Origin: Lepidostoma basale
Lineage: Eukaryota > Arthropoda > Insecta > Trichoptera > Lepidostomatidae
Reading direction: 5' to 3'
DNA: 64,000 nucleotides
Assembly (NCBI GenBank): GCA_022606425.2
Contig: JAHDVF020000162.1
Span: forward strand, 186,001-250,000
Shown here: positions 53,290 through 63,175 of the stretch, one piece after another
Numbering within the stretch: position 1 is the first letter of the stretch
How the letters are laid out: each line of letters starts with the position of its first letter
Program-made: the position numbers and the translations under genes
The notes under the pieces: generated by a model
Database searches by the model: none
Told to the model about the DNA's origin: nothing
What the model saw: the letters and a program-made list of their open reading frames with translations, nothing else

Positions 53290-54912
53290 ACTAATATCAA
53301 TCTATCAATCAAATCAGTTTATTTACTCAAAAGACATTACAAACAGCATAAATGTTTAAGGCATCTATTGAGTACAGGTAAAATATTAGGGGAGATGTAG
53401 GTAATGGGAGTCACTTAAGCGAGAATTGAAAAAAAAAAAAACTATTAGTTAACTATTTATTGCTTAAGCCTTATTATAAACTTTGGTTATTAAACTATTA
53501 ATTGAGATCACCTTTAATCACTTTGGCTTTTTACTTTTGGAACAATAATCATTTAAAAAAAAAACAGGTTTGACCACCATTGCCCACATCTGTTGGCAAT
53601 GGTGATCAGCATGTTGACAATGGGGGTCAACACAAATCGTACACATAATTGCAAGCTGAGTCCCACCCAGTGCAATCTGAATGAGCCCAAAGCCCACATG
53701 AAGTGCATCGGAACCACATCTCATTATCTCGCCCGAATTCGCCGCATACAAGACATTGGTTGTCAGAATCTTCTGCATCATCGTTTTTGTCGTCCTGGTA
53801 CAAGTCATCAGTGTTCATATCTGACGCTGAAGTATTGTTCGATTCCTGCAGAATTTTCTTCTTTATCTATTTTTTCGCGTACCTCTTCTGAAGACTCGAA
53901 AATGGGATGTTCATTGTTTTAGCGGCTTTTCTTATTGAATAACCTTGTTCATCGATGAGCTCCACGGCCTTTTTCAGGTTAGCTATAGACCAGTTAGCCT
54001 TATTTGTCTTTCTAGGACGAACGTTCGGTATCTACAAACCAAAAATAAGATTATTTTATCGAAGACAGAAAATGTTAACAATAAGGGTCACCTGACTCCG
54101 ATTGCCTACATCAGTAAAAAAGAGAAAAAACCTACCTTGCCATAAAAGTAAAAGTGATAGTGGTAAAATGAATTTGAAATCACGATCTAAAATGCTTTAG
54201 TCATTACATATCACAAGCGCAAAAAGAAACACTCAGTAGTTTGATCCTTACCTTCGGATTTGTCCACTCGAAAAATTAGATCAGAAGGGCCCGAAAACTT
54301 GTTACGTCTACCACTCTCTAGCACGTGATGCGAACTGAGTAAGCTGCATACCGCGGATGTTACCGGCAAACAGCTAGCATATGACGTCACTGAAACCGCC
54401 ATCACGCGTATTGTTTTCGAATTAAAGGGGTGACTCCCATTGCCAACTGACTCCCATTGCCTACATCTCCCCTATGCACATACAACATAATACCAGGAAC
54501 GCATTAGTGATGGTTCGACATTAGGAAGACAAGATACTTTCTAAAGTCAAGAGTATTTGTCCCTTGAACGTCAATCATTTCAGGGGTCGATCATCAACGT
54601 CGAACGTTCACTAATATGAAAGACGTCGATCTCCGAGGAGACCGCGTTCAGCAGACTGATTAGTCTAACTTAGAGCCATTGCTCTTCCCAACGGTGTCAC
54701 CAGAGGCAGATTGATTCTGGCGGCCGGTAGGTAAAACAATCTGTGCTGTCGCTGTCGGAGATATCTATCGGGGACAAAAAGATCAACATCCTCCAGTACG
54801 GCCGAGTTCTCGAAGTATCCCCTAATTATTCTAAAGAAATGGGTTATTAAATGTCCATCTCTTCGAAGCTATAGAGAATGGGTTCCGAGCATTCCCAAAA
54901 GAAATGCCGTAA
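53290..54912 (-). mobile_element. LINE family F fragment split by a pogo-like element
   Basis: AAATCAGTTTATTTACTCAA AAGACATTAC (53312-53341) to 53386, and ACATACAACATAATACCAGG (from 54478) to 54912, are parts of one family F 3' region (compare 10940-11350). It is interrupted by 53389-54472. Confidence 0.83.
53389..54472 (-). mobile_element. pogo/Tigger-like transposon with only both protein ends left
   Basis: TA flanks (53387-53388, 54473-54474) and inverted ends GGGGAGATGTAGGTAATGGG (left) and GGGGAGATGTAGGCAATGGG (from the right). On the minus strand an N-terminal CENP-B/pipsqueak-type helix-turn-helix (KANWSIANLKKAVELIDEQG, YSIRKAAKTMNIPFSSLQKR, about 53885-54035) is followed, after a stop, by the C-terminal zinc finger (53627-53818: CLVCGEFGRDNEMWFRCTSC, GLWAHSDC). 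The whole DDE core is missing. About 1.08 kb, non-autonomous. Confidence 0.85.
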
Positions 54913-55064
54913 TGTTTTGATTGAAATTTTTTCTGAAACAACAAGCATAATATCCGGTAACATATTTCCAGATAGGTTTCTAAATAGACATCATATTATT
55001 GATAACCAATTCAGGGTGTGACTAATATTCACAATGTTCAAATTCAAAGGAATTCTTCTTCTTC

Positions 55065-55500
55065 TTCTTCTTCACTTTTAGTAGACTCGGGAGTCTGTTA
55101 TTTCAGGCGGGTCCTCTTGAGACGCTGAACTCCAGCTTTCTCTCCACTGTTTTGGGGGTCTTCCTGGTCGGCGTCGACCGTTTGATGTTCCATGGAGAGC
55201 TATGTATGGTATCCTATTTGAGCTCATTCTTTCTACATGTTGATGCCAGTATCGCCGTCTTTGACGTCCCCATCTGACCACATCTTCGACCTCGCAGATT
55301 TCTCGGATTGCTGTATTCCTAACTCGATCACGTAGGGTTTTGCCAGCTATAGCGCGGAGTGTTTTCATCTCGGTTGTCCTGAGCATGCTCTTTGTCTTGA
55401 CAGTGTCTGCCCTCAATTCAACGCCATATGTGAGGATTGGTCGCACACAGGTCTTATAAATGCGTACCTTGCTATCAATCCTCATGTCCTTGTTTCTTCA
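55065..55500 (-). mobile_element. LINE family E 3' end with GAA tail, intact frame
   Basis: The minus frame 55078-55485: MRIDSKVRIYKTCVRPILTY, GKTLRDRVRNTAIREICEVE, GRRRPGRPPKQWRESWSSAS. The plus-strand left end TTCTTCTTCTTCTTCTTC is the tail. It is the best copy of family E here. Confidence 0.88.
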
Positions 55501-55970
55501 TATGACATATTTCAGGGAATTCGTTGTATTTAATTAATTAGTTTGAATATCCAGTATCCCGGCTAATGGTGTCTGGAAGTTATAGTCTGTATATAACATC
55601 TGATCTTTCTTTTAAAACCTCTAATTATCTTGGATTTTTGACCAACGGAACACGAATCCTCTTTTTATTTTCCACAATCTTGTTCTTCTGCCGTTAAATT
55701 TAATATTATAGATTCCTTGATGGCAGAATGTACATTACTAAGTATTGGTATTTTAAATGAATGATGTGAAAATTATAAATACAACGCCTTATTACTGAAT
55801 TATCGAAATGAGAAACCTGTACATTCTTTTTGTAAAGGTTAATCTTTTTCGAAAACATTATGGGATGCGACAATCCTTTATTGTAAACTTATAATTATTT
55901 TTACTGATATTTTCGCCAATCCTGTTGTCTTAATGCATTACCGGGACGATATAAAATAAATTAAAAATTC
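55501..55970. other. No recognised feature
   Basis: AT-rich sequence without supported genes. Confidence 0.4.
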
Positions 55971-56190
55971 AGTCAGGAAAGAACAGTGTGGCAATCCATC
56001 CTTTCTGCCTACCCCTTATGAGAAATGGCCTTGTGGTTAGTAAGTTTCGTGAATTATGAAATAATAGTGACACGATGTATGAATGTTGAGGAATCGAGAG
56101 AAATATGTTAAGAAATAAAAATGTGGCAGTCAATTCTTTCTGCCTACTAGAAAGACGGCATGATGGTTAGAAAGTTAGTTAGTAAAATAA
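55971..56190 (+). mobile_element. Two LINE family A 3' tail fragments
   Basis: About 55971-56048 and 56066-56190; each has the GTGTGGCA-TCC-TTTCTGCCTA core, and the second carries a degenerate TTAG tail. Confidence 0.7.
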
Positions 56191-56532
56191 AAATTACTAT
56201 TTTGTATTTTATATAATTCATTTAAATATTTGTCAACATTTAAAACAATCTCCTTTGGTCGACCCAAAAGCGGCCTCCAATGGGATTAATTAATAAAATT
56301 TAAAATGATTAAATTGCTCGTTTTCTGCTCGCTAAAAAAGAGTATATTTCAAATCACGTGCGCTCCGCTCCAAGGCTAGTAGCATACTGCCCAAATGTTA
56401 TACTTAACCAATCTTCGAATTCTGAACGAACTCTACATGTTTCCAATTCAAACCAACTAGATTATATCGTAGCCCCAATTTAAATTTTAACATTTTACAT
56501 ATTTTTTAAAAGTTCACATTGATATTATGTTA

Positions 56533-56566
56533 GTCTATGATAAATAAATAAATAAATGTCTATGGA
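56533..56566 (+). promoter_or_regulatory. Paired GTCTATGA/GTCTATGG motif upstream of zinc-finger gene 5
   Basis: Copies at 56533 and 56558, 25 bp apart, 199-224 bp before the ATG. AAATAAATAAATAAAT lies between them. Confidence 0.5.
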
Positions 56567-56756
56567 TATAAGGATCAGGAATCTGTCATCCGATAATTGG
56601 ACGTCTGTCGCAATATATCGAAACGATAGTATTCTCAAGTAAATCGTACAGAACAAGTCACGTGCGTCATTATAGTTTCTTTTCATTCCGTGTAATGAGT
56701 ATGCTGCGTTTGCGTGTCCAGTGACCTCCAGAACCGTAACTGAATCTATTATAAGG

Positions 56757-58250
56757 ATGGAGGACTACATATCTGGGAGTACCGAGCGAGAGAGTCAGGA
56801 ACAACCGGAGGGTGTGTTATTGCCTCGTGTTAAGTCTGAGCCGGAATCGGCAACCTGGGATGTCAGCGGAGACGGCGTTAACATTTCGGAGAGACATAAT
56901 CTAGAAACGAGTTCGATAAACATCACAACTGTCAAGGTTGAGGCTCTCAGTAATGAAACGGATTTTAAAGAAGACGACACGAATAACGATGGTATAAAAA
57001 TTGAATCGATGGATCCCACTAGTGTTAAGATTGAGCCTCCCGATGGCGAAAACAACTTCATACACGACGGTATGTTCTCTGTAGATACAGATAAGTCATA
57101 CAGTATTGTGAAGCAAGATCCAGAAGCATTAGAAGGGTCTAGAACTAACACGTTCAAAATAAAATCAGAATTAAAAAGTAATTTACCTAATCTTCCAGAC
57201 GTAAAACCATTTCAATGCGGCAAACAGTTTAAAACAAAATTAGATTTAAATAAAGATTTTATTTCTCATTCAGATGTAAAACTATTCGAATGTTTAACGT
57301 GCAACAAACTGTTTAAAATCAAATCGCGTTTAAAATCTCATATGCTTAGTCATTCAGATGTAAGACTTTTTGAATGTTCAATCTGTAACAAATCGTTTAA
57401 AAAAAATTCAGATTTAAAAGAACACCGTATTACTCATTCTGATTTAAAACAATTTAAATGCTTAACGTGCTACAAGGCATTTAAATCAAAATCACATTTA
57501 AAAACTCATTTGCTTACTCATTCAGATGCAAAACCATTTGAATGTTCGTTGTGCAACAAACCGTTTAAAAATAAAGGATATTTAAAACGTCATTATATTT
57601 CTCATTCAGATATGAAATCATTTGAATGTTCAACGTGCAACAAAATGTTTAAGACAAAGACTGAATTAAAAAAACATTTTCTTTCTCACTCAGATATGAA
57701 ATCATTTAAATGTCCAACGTGCCACAAATCGTTTAAAACCAAGTCAGATTTAAAAATGCATTTACCTACTCATTCGGATGTTAAACTCTTTGAATGTTCA
57801 GAGTGCAACAAACCGTTTAAAACAAACAGAGAATTAAAAATGCATTTGCATACTCATTCAGATGTTAGACTATTTGAATGCTTAACGTGCAACAAACCGT
57901 TTAAAATGAAATCACAATTAAAAATCCATTTGCTTTCTCATTCAGATGTTAAACCATTTGAATGTTCAACTTGCAACAAAATGTTTAAAACAAAATCAGA
58001 ATTACAAGTACATTGCCGTACTCATTCGGATGTAAAACTATTTGAATGTTCAACGTGCTACAGGCGGTTTAAATTAAAATCATATTTAAAATATCATTTG
58101 CTTACTCATTCAGATGTAAGACCATTCGAATGTTCAACGTGCAACAAACCGTTTAAAACAAACAAAGCATTAAAAGAACATTTTATTACTCATTCACATA
58201 TAAAATCATTTAAATCTTCAACGTGCAATAAACCGTTTAATACAAATTAA
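56757..58250 (+). CDS. C2H2 zinc-finger protein 5 (497 aa, 11 intact fingers)
   Basis: A probable nuclear DNA-binding protein. I start at 56757 (MEDYISGSTERES) because the paralogues share this start and an untranslated leader just before it; an in-frame ATG at 56721 would add 12 residues. The acidic module (1-150) has RVKSEP, TVKVEA, IKIES, SVKIEPPD and IVKQDP. A degenerate finger (CGKQFKTKLDLNKDFISH) comes first, missing one Cys and one His. Eleven good fingers follow. The last unit (SSTCNKPFNTN) has lost its first Cys and is cut by the stop, so the array is shrinking at both ends. AATAAA lies at 58527-58532. Confidence 0.93.
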   Translation: MEDYISGSTERESQEQPEGVLLPRVKSEPESATWDVSGDGVNISERHNLETSSINITTVKVEALSNETDFKEDDTNNDGIKIESMDPTSVKIEPPDGENNFIHDGMFSVDTDKSYSIVKQDPEALEGSRTNTFKIKSELKSNLPNLPDVKPFQCGKQFKTKLDLNKDFISHSDVKLFECLTCNKLFKIKSRLKSHMLSHSDVRLFECSICNKSFKKNSDLKEHRITHSDLKQFKCLTCYKAFKSKSHLKTHLLTHSDAKPFECSLCNKPFKNKGYLKRHYISHSDMKSFECSTCNKMFKTKTELKKHFLSHSDMKSFKCPTCHKSFKTKSDLKMHLPTHSDVKLFECSECNKPFKTNRELKMHLHTHSDVRLFECLTCNKPFKMKSQLKIHLLSHSDVKPFECSTCNKMFKTKSELQVHCRTHSDVKLFECSTCYRRFKLKSYLKYHLLTHSDVRPFECSTCNKPFKTNKALKEHFITHSHIKSFKSSTCNKPFNTN

Positions 58251-58699
58251 GATTTAAAGAAAAACTCTTTCCTTTTTTAAACTTTATATATGTATAAAAT
58301 GATTAACAAGGAGGATAATACTGAATCACAATGAGACATTCCAAGTTGCGCGTGGCCCTATCCTTTGTTATGACCTTCCGCTACCGGCGTGTCTCATACT
58401 AAAGGTTTTAAGGCCAGAGACATCTCAAGCGGCATCAGTGTAACAGTCTTGGACTTTACTGCTTCATAATATTTGTGACTGGTGTTATACTACGCTTGTG
58501 TCAGTCTTGATTGATATGTGTATTTAAATAAAGTTTTCAAAACCAACGGATAATTTTTTTTCACCACCTACGCCAGGGTTTAGCAAGTTTATTGGTCAAA
58601 GAGCCAATTACGTACATCACAACATACATAAATAAAAATTGGGAGCCAAATCTGTTTATTGATTTAGCACACCTTTATTTTATTTATATAAAAATACAT
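58251..58699. other. 3' flank of zinc-finger gene 5
   Basis: It holds the polyadenylation signal AATAAA at 58527-58532 and no further gene. AACAAGGAGGATAATACTGA (58302-58321) has a partial reverse match near 51016-51040. Confidence 0.5.
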
Positions 58700-59895
58700 T
58701 CGTACATTGACAGAGAAGTTTCTGGCCAAAAATCGCAAACTTTTCTGTGCATTTGTCGACTTACAAAAAGCATATGATTACGTTAATAGAGAAAAGTTGT
58801 GGAAAATATTGTCTGAATATGGAATAAGTACAAAACTGATCACGGCCATTAAGTCGCTATACACGGAAAGCACTGCTAGTGTCAGAGTAAATAGAGATCT
58901 TACAGCCTGGTTTGATATCAATAAAGGTGTCAAACAAGGTTGCGTAATGTCCCCGTGGTTATTTAATCTGTATATGGACAATTGTATGAGAGAGCTGAAA
59001 GGGTTGGATGTAGGTGCCAAAATGAGCGGAGTGTCAGTAAGCTGTCTCTTGTATGCGGATGATGCTGTCCTACTTGCTGACAACGAGCATGAACTACAAG
59101 TCCTGGTGAATTGTATGTATGAGGTATGCATGCGAAATGATCTGATGATGAATGTTAATAAGTCCAAGGTAATGATTTTTGAAAAGAAAGAAACCACGAC
59201 AGTCTGCAACATTAGCGTGAATGGTGAAAACTTGGAGCAAGTAGTTGAGTTTGTGTATTTAGGCAGTATGTTTACAAGAGATGGGAGAGTGGAGAGGGAT
59301 ATTGAAAGAAGGGTTGGGGCAGGCAACAAAGTGAATGGTGCACTTAAAGTTGTCATCGCAAACAAAAACCTATCCAAAAAAGCTAGAATGGCAGTGCACA
59401 ATGGTGTTCTTTTACCGACCCTTATGTATGGAAGCGAAGCATGGAACTGGCAAGAGAAGGATGAAAGTAGAATAAATGTAGTAGAAATGAGATCTCTTAG
59501 ACGAATGTGTGGATATTCTGTGTATGATAGAGTGTCGAATGAAAATATAAGAAGTGAATGCGGTGCGAATGATGGTGTCATGAACAAAATAATGAAAGGA
59601 TCATTAAGATGGTTTGGACATATGGAAAGAAAGAATGGTAAAAAAATTATATGTTAATTATGTAAATGGTACCAGAAATAGAGGAAGACCAAGGAAAACG
59701 TGGCACGATCAAATAAATCAAATATTGAATGTCGGCTATGTGAGGAGTCAGAGAAATCGACGCGCGTGCATGACACGATGTATGAATGTTGAGGAAGCGA
59801 GAGAAATATGTCAGGAAAGAAAGGTGTGGCAGTCCATTCTTTCTGCCTACCCCTTCGGGGAGACGGCGTGATGGTTAGTTAGTTAGTTAGTTATA
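58700..59895 (+). mobile_element. LINE family A, longest copy (RT motifs A to C)
   Basis: The frame 58707-59657 holds motif A (LFCAFVDLQKAYDYVNREKL), motif B (KGVKQGCVMSPWLFNLYMDN) and motif C (LLYADDAVLLAD), then the C-terminal region. An A run at 59638-59647 shifts the frame, and 59614-59871 supplies the last 70 residues in a new frame. The end is GGAGACGGCGTGATGG with TTAG repeats to 59893. The endonuclease and N-terminal RT are missing. It is the best reference for the family in this window. Confidence 0.93.
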
Positions 59896-60065
59896 AAAAT
59901 ACATTACAAAGCGTGTATTCCCCATGAGTTACAATAAACTCATTTTGGGCCTTAAAATAATTACATTTATTATAATACATATTTGTGACAGAACACACAA
60001 TTATTAGAAACACAAAAATATTATATCAAGCAGAATAAAAATCAAGATACAGATACACTAATATG

Positions 60066-60678
60066 TTCACGCCATTTCCCCGAAGGGGTAGGCAGAGAGG
60101 ATGGATCGCCACAATGCTCTGTCCTGGCATACCTAGGGATTCCTCTACATTCATACCATGCACGCACGTCGATTATTCCGACTTCGAATGTGGCCGCCTT
60201 TTAGTAATTGATTAATTTAATCATGCCATGTCATTTCCTCTGTCGTCCTCGGCTTTTTTTTCCACTCACGCTGCTTGTGTACAACTTTTAAACCATTCTT
60301 CTCTCATCCATTCGTTCCATATGTCCAAACAATCTCAAGGATCCTTTTTTAATTTTATCCATGATGCAGTCATCTGCCTTACATTTCTCTCTTATTTCAT
60401 CGTTCGGTATTCTATCATACAACGTTTTCCCGCACATTATTCTTAGTGATCTCATTTCTACGGGGTTTATCCTGCCTTCATCCTTCTTTTGCCAGCTCCA
60501 AGCTTCACTTCCATACATGAGGATTGGCACTAGAACTCCATTGTGTACTACCATTTTTGCTTCTGTGGATATATTTCTATTTGCAGTAATGACTTTGAGT
60601 GCGCCATTTATTTCATTCCCAGCGCCAACCCTTCTTTCGATGTCTTTCTCCATTTTTCCGTCTCTTGTAAACACAGTT
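60066..60678 (-). mobile_element. LINE family A 3' part, minus strand
   Basis: The minus frame 60288-60674: MFTRDGKMEKDIERRVGAGN to RLFGHMERMDERRMV. It is closest to the copies at 6020 and 20725. No tail repeat is left at 60066. Confidence 0.85.
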
Positions 60679-61095
60679 TTAGTTGTTTCCAGTTTTTTGT
60701 TGTTTCCACATACTGCCTGAGGTAATACAGTTTTAGGCTGTTAGCCACATTATTAGAGCCTCGAATACCTTCAGGAAGCCTGTTATATTCCCTACAAGCC
60801 AGGTACAGCAGAGACTTACAGAAGACCAAACATTGTAGTATGAGTATCAGGTGGGTGTAGATCGCGTCTTTGTCTTGTGTTGCAACCGTGAACATCACGG
60901 TTATAAGTGTAGTGAGTATTTGTGTGAGCTAGGTTTCTTACGATTTGAATCTGTGTATATGCAATTTCGTAATAGGGTATAATACTAAAAGGTAAAATGC
61001 CGGTCAGTCTGTAAATGTCTTTTACGTGCATTTCTATTGGAATACTATATATATTTCTTATTTCCCTATTTTTAATAACCTGGATTTCAGATATA
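60679..61095 (-). mobile_element. LINE C-terminal end (CR1/jockey-like)
   Basis: The minus strand reads MHVKDIYRLTGILPFSIIPY, NRDVHGCNTRQRRDLHPPDT and LACREYNRLPEGIRGSNNVA then LKLYYLRQYV, the typical end of such LINE proteins (N-T-R, YN.LP). Two frames. Confidence 0.65.
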
Positions 61096-61115
61096 AGCTT
61101 TTTGGTTGAAAATGC

Positions 61116-61149
<34 letters not shown>

Positions 61150-61150
61150 A
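61116..61150 (+). repeat. ATCT tetranucleotide repeat
   Basis: About eight units of ATCT. Confidence 0.97.
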
Positions 61151-61491
61151 TAAATAAAAGGCCAGCTTCCGGTGTGTGCGGACTAATTCCGGGGTTATTC
61201 CTAAGCAGATCGTTTTCATATTGATACACTTCCTTAATAGATAGACATAGGTGGGCATAGGCATATTTTTGTTATTAATCGAGCTCTAATTAACTTTGGA
61301 AATTTATAAATTTTCGTAGTGCGAGCGAGTATAGACCTTCATGTTCGTATCACCTGAGTATCGATCTTTAGAGTCTATATTCGCTTGGCGTGATAAGATG
61401 CAAATTAGTGGCTTTTTTGACTCTTTGCGTGGTCAGATATGAAATTAGTCGCTCCTTTGAACTGAAAAATATACGCACGTTTAGGGATGGG
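61151..61491. other. No recognised feature
   Basis: No supported gene or repeat. Confidence 0.4.
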
Positions 61492-62083
61492 CAAAACGAC
61501 TCATCTCAGGGATCTGATCTGAACGGTTCCGCTCAGCAAAGTGAGCCGACTCTTTTTAACGATCCACGGTTCACCATTTTGAGTCGTTCAAAGTTTGAAA
61601 TTATTTTAGTGACCTTTTTTTTTTGCTCCTCGACCAAAAAAGTTGATTCCGGTAAAAAAAAAAAATTCACCAGGATAAATTTTTTGTCGATGAGCTAAAA
61701 AAAAATTCACAACGACAAAACGACTCGATAATTATCAAGAAGAATCGGCTCACTTTACTGAGCGGAACCATTCAGCTCAGATCCCTTAAAGAGATCACTA
61801 AAAATAGTCGACTCTTTTGCAATAATATACGATTCACCGAGCGCAGAGGTCGGCAAAATGCGGCTCCGGAGCCGCTCGATAATTATCAAGAAGAATCGGC
61901 TCACTTTACTGAGCGGAACCGTTCGTCGACTCTTTTGCAATAATATATGATTCACCTAGCGCAGAGGTCGGCAAAATGCGGCTCCGGAGCCGAAGGGGTT
62001 TGTTGAAAGGAAAAATAATCGCGAGATACTTGCTTACCATCGCATCATTCATCAAGAACGCTCTGTCCGCAGACATTTCCAGA

Positions 62084-62348
62084 AGAAATTTGTAAAGTTA
62101 TGGAATTGGTGATTACGATTATCAATTCCGGTTTAGCTAAAACTCTTAATCATCATCGCCAATTCAAAGATTTTTAGTCATCATCTTCAACGCCTGAAAT
62201 AGTATTACTGACTCTTGCTGATCTTTCGCTTTTCGCTTCTACATATTCATGCGGACAATTTTATTCAAGCATGAATTTTAACAAGAGTAAACTACGAAGT
62301 CGTCTTATTGATGAGAACATGGAATTGTGCCTGAAATTAAGAATAACA
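62084..62348 (+). pseudogene. hAT transposase C-terminal relic in the inner element
   Basis: Reads in broken frames VMELVITIINSGLAKTLNHH RQFKDF, then LFASTYSCGQFYSSMNFNKS and KLRSRLIDENMELCLKL, the C-terminal region of SCAND3/ZBED5-like hAT transposases. It is cut by a family E LINE. Confidence 0.75.
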
Positions 62349-62655
62349 ACAAACAAACATGCATCAGGTCCATAATAACATACGGAATCAAAGCAAGAGC
62401 AGACACTGTCAGAACCAGACTGCGACCTATTGTGGGGAGAACCGTTAGAGATAGGATACCCAACGAATAAATTCGCAAATCCTGCAACATTGAAGACATA
62501 GTGAGATGGAGTAGGCAGAGACATCGAGAGAATGGATCCAGCAAGAATTCCTAATATCGTGATACAAGAGACTCCAGAGGGCCGTCGACCACCAGGATGA
62601 CCACCAAAGAGATGGAGAGAAGGCTGATCGCCTTCATCACAGGAAGAAGTATGAA
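62345..62655 (+). mobile_element. LINE family E fragment inside the inner hAT
   Basis: CATACGGAATCAAAGCAAGA GCAGACACTGTCAGAACCAG to GAGATGGAGAGAAGGCTG, with frameshifts. It shares several changes with the copy at 34898. Confidence 0.75.
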
Positions 62656-63175
62656 ATAATGTTTTATTCAGTGTACCCGTAATTGAATGAAGTGCAAAAA
62701 TTATAATAAAGGTTATCTAAATCAATAAACATATTTGGCTCTCAATTTTTTTTTTAAATCGTTGTAAAGTACGCATTTGGCTCTTTGGCTAATAATTTTG
62801 CCGACCCCCCTGACCTAGCGGATCATTGAGCTGCCGCTCTTTTTTTATGGATCATCGCTCACCCGCTCACCAAAAAGATTCGAATCTTTGAGTCGACTCG
62901 TGAGCGGATTGCCCATCCCTATCTCTGAAATGTCAAATTTGAATTGCGTGTTAGTTTCGTAAGTAAAATATTTATATTTCTAATTCATATATATCTTCAG
63001 TTTATTCTATTTTGCCGTTGAAATGAATACAGATTATATTTCCGCATTACATGTTTCAAAGTTTTAGTTCTAAATTAGGTATATCGAATAGAAATGAAGT
63101 TACATATCGTTTTACTTACGTATTATTTTAGGTTATGTTATGAATCTACATGGAAAAACGTTAAATTCTAAGTAA

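Larger units (their letters stand above)
61962..62812 (+). mobile_element. Inner hAT element with 8 bp target duplication ACCTAGCG
   Basis: Ends are CAGAGGTCGGCAAAATGCGG and, from the right, CAGGGGGGTCGGCAAAATTA, with ACCTAGCG at 61954-61961 and 62813-62820. Part of its left flank and end is also duplicated upstream (61830-61875). Confidence 0.88.
61492..62921 (+). mobile_element. Outer hAT-like element (TAGGGATGGGC ends)
   Basis: Left end TAGGGATGGGCAAAACGACT; right end, from the other strand, TAGGGATGGGCAATCCGCTC. GAGCGG and ACTCG words fill both sides, and 61511-61553 is repeated in reverse at 61743-61790. No matching 8 bp flanks were found, so it may be rearranged. A second hAT lies inside. 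Confidence 0.7.

Noticed and set aside
61111..61224. Open frame across the ATCT repeat
   Set aside because: Its residues (SIYLSIYLSIY) come only from the microsatellite.
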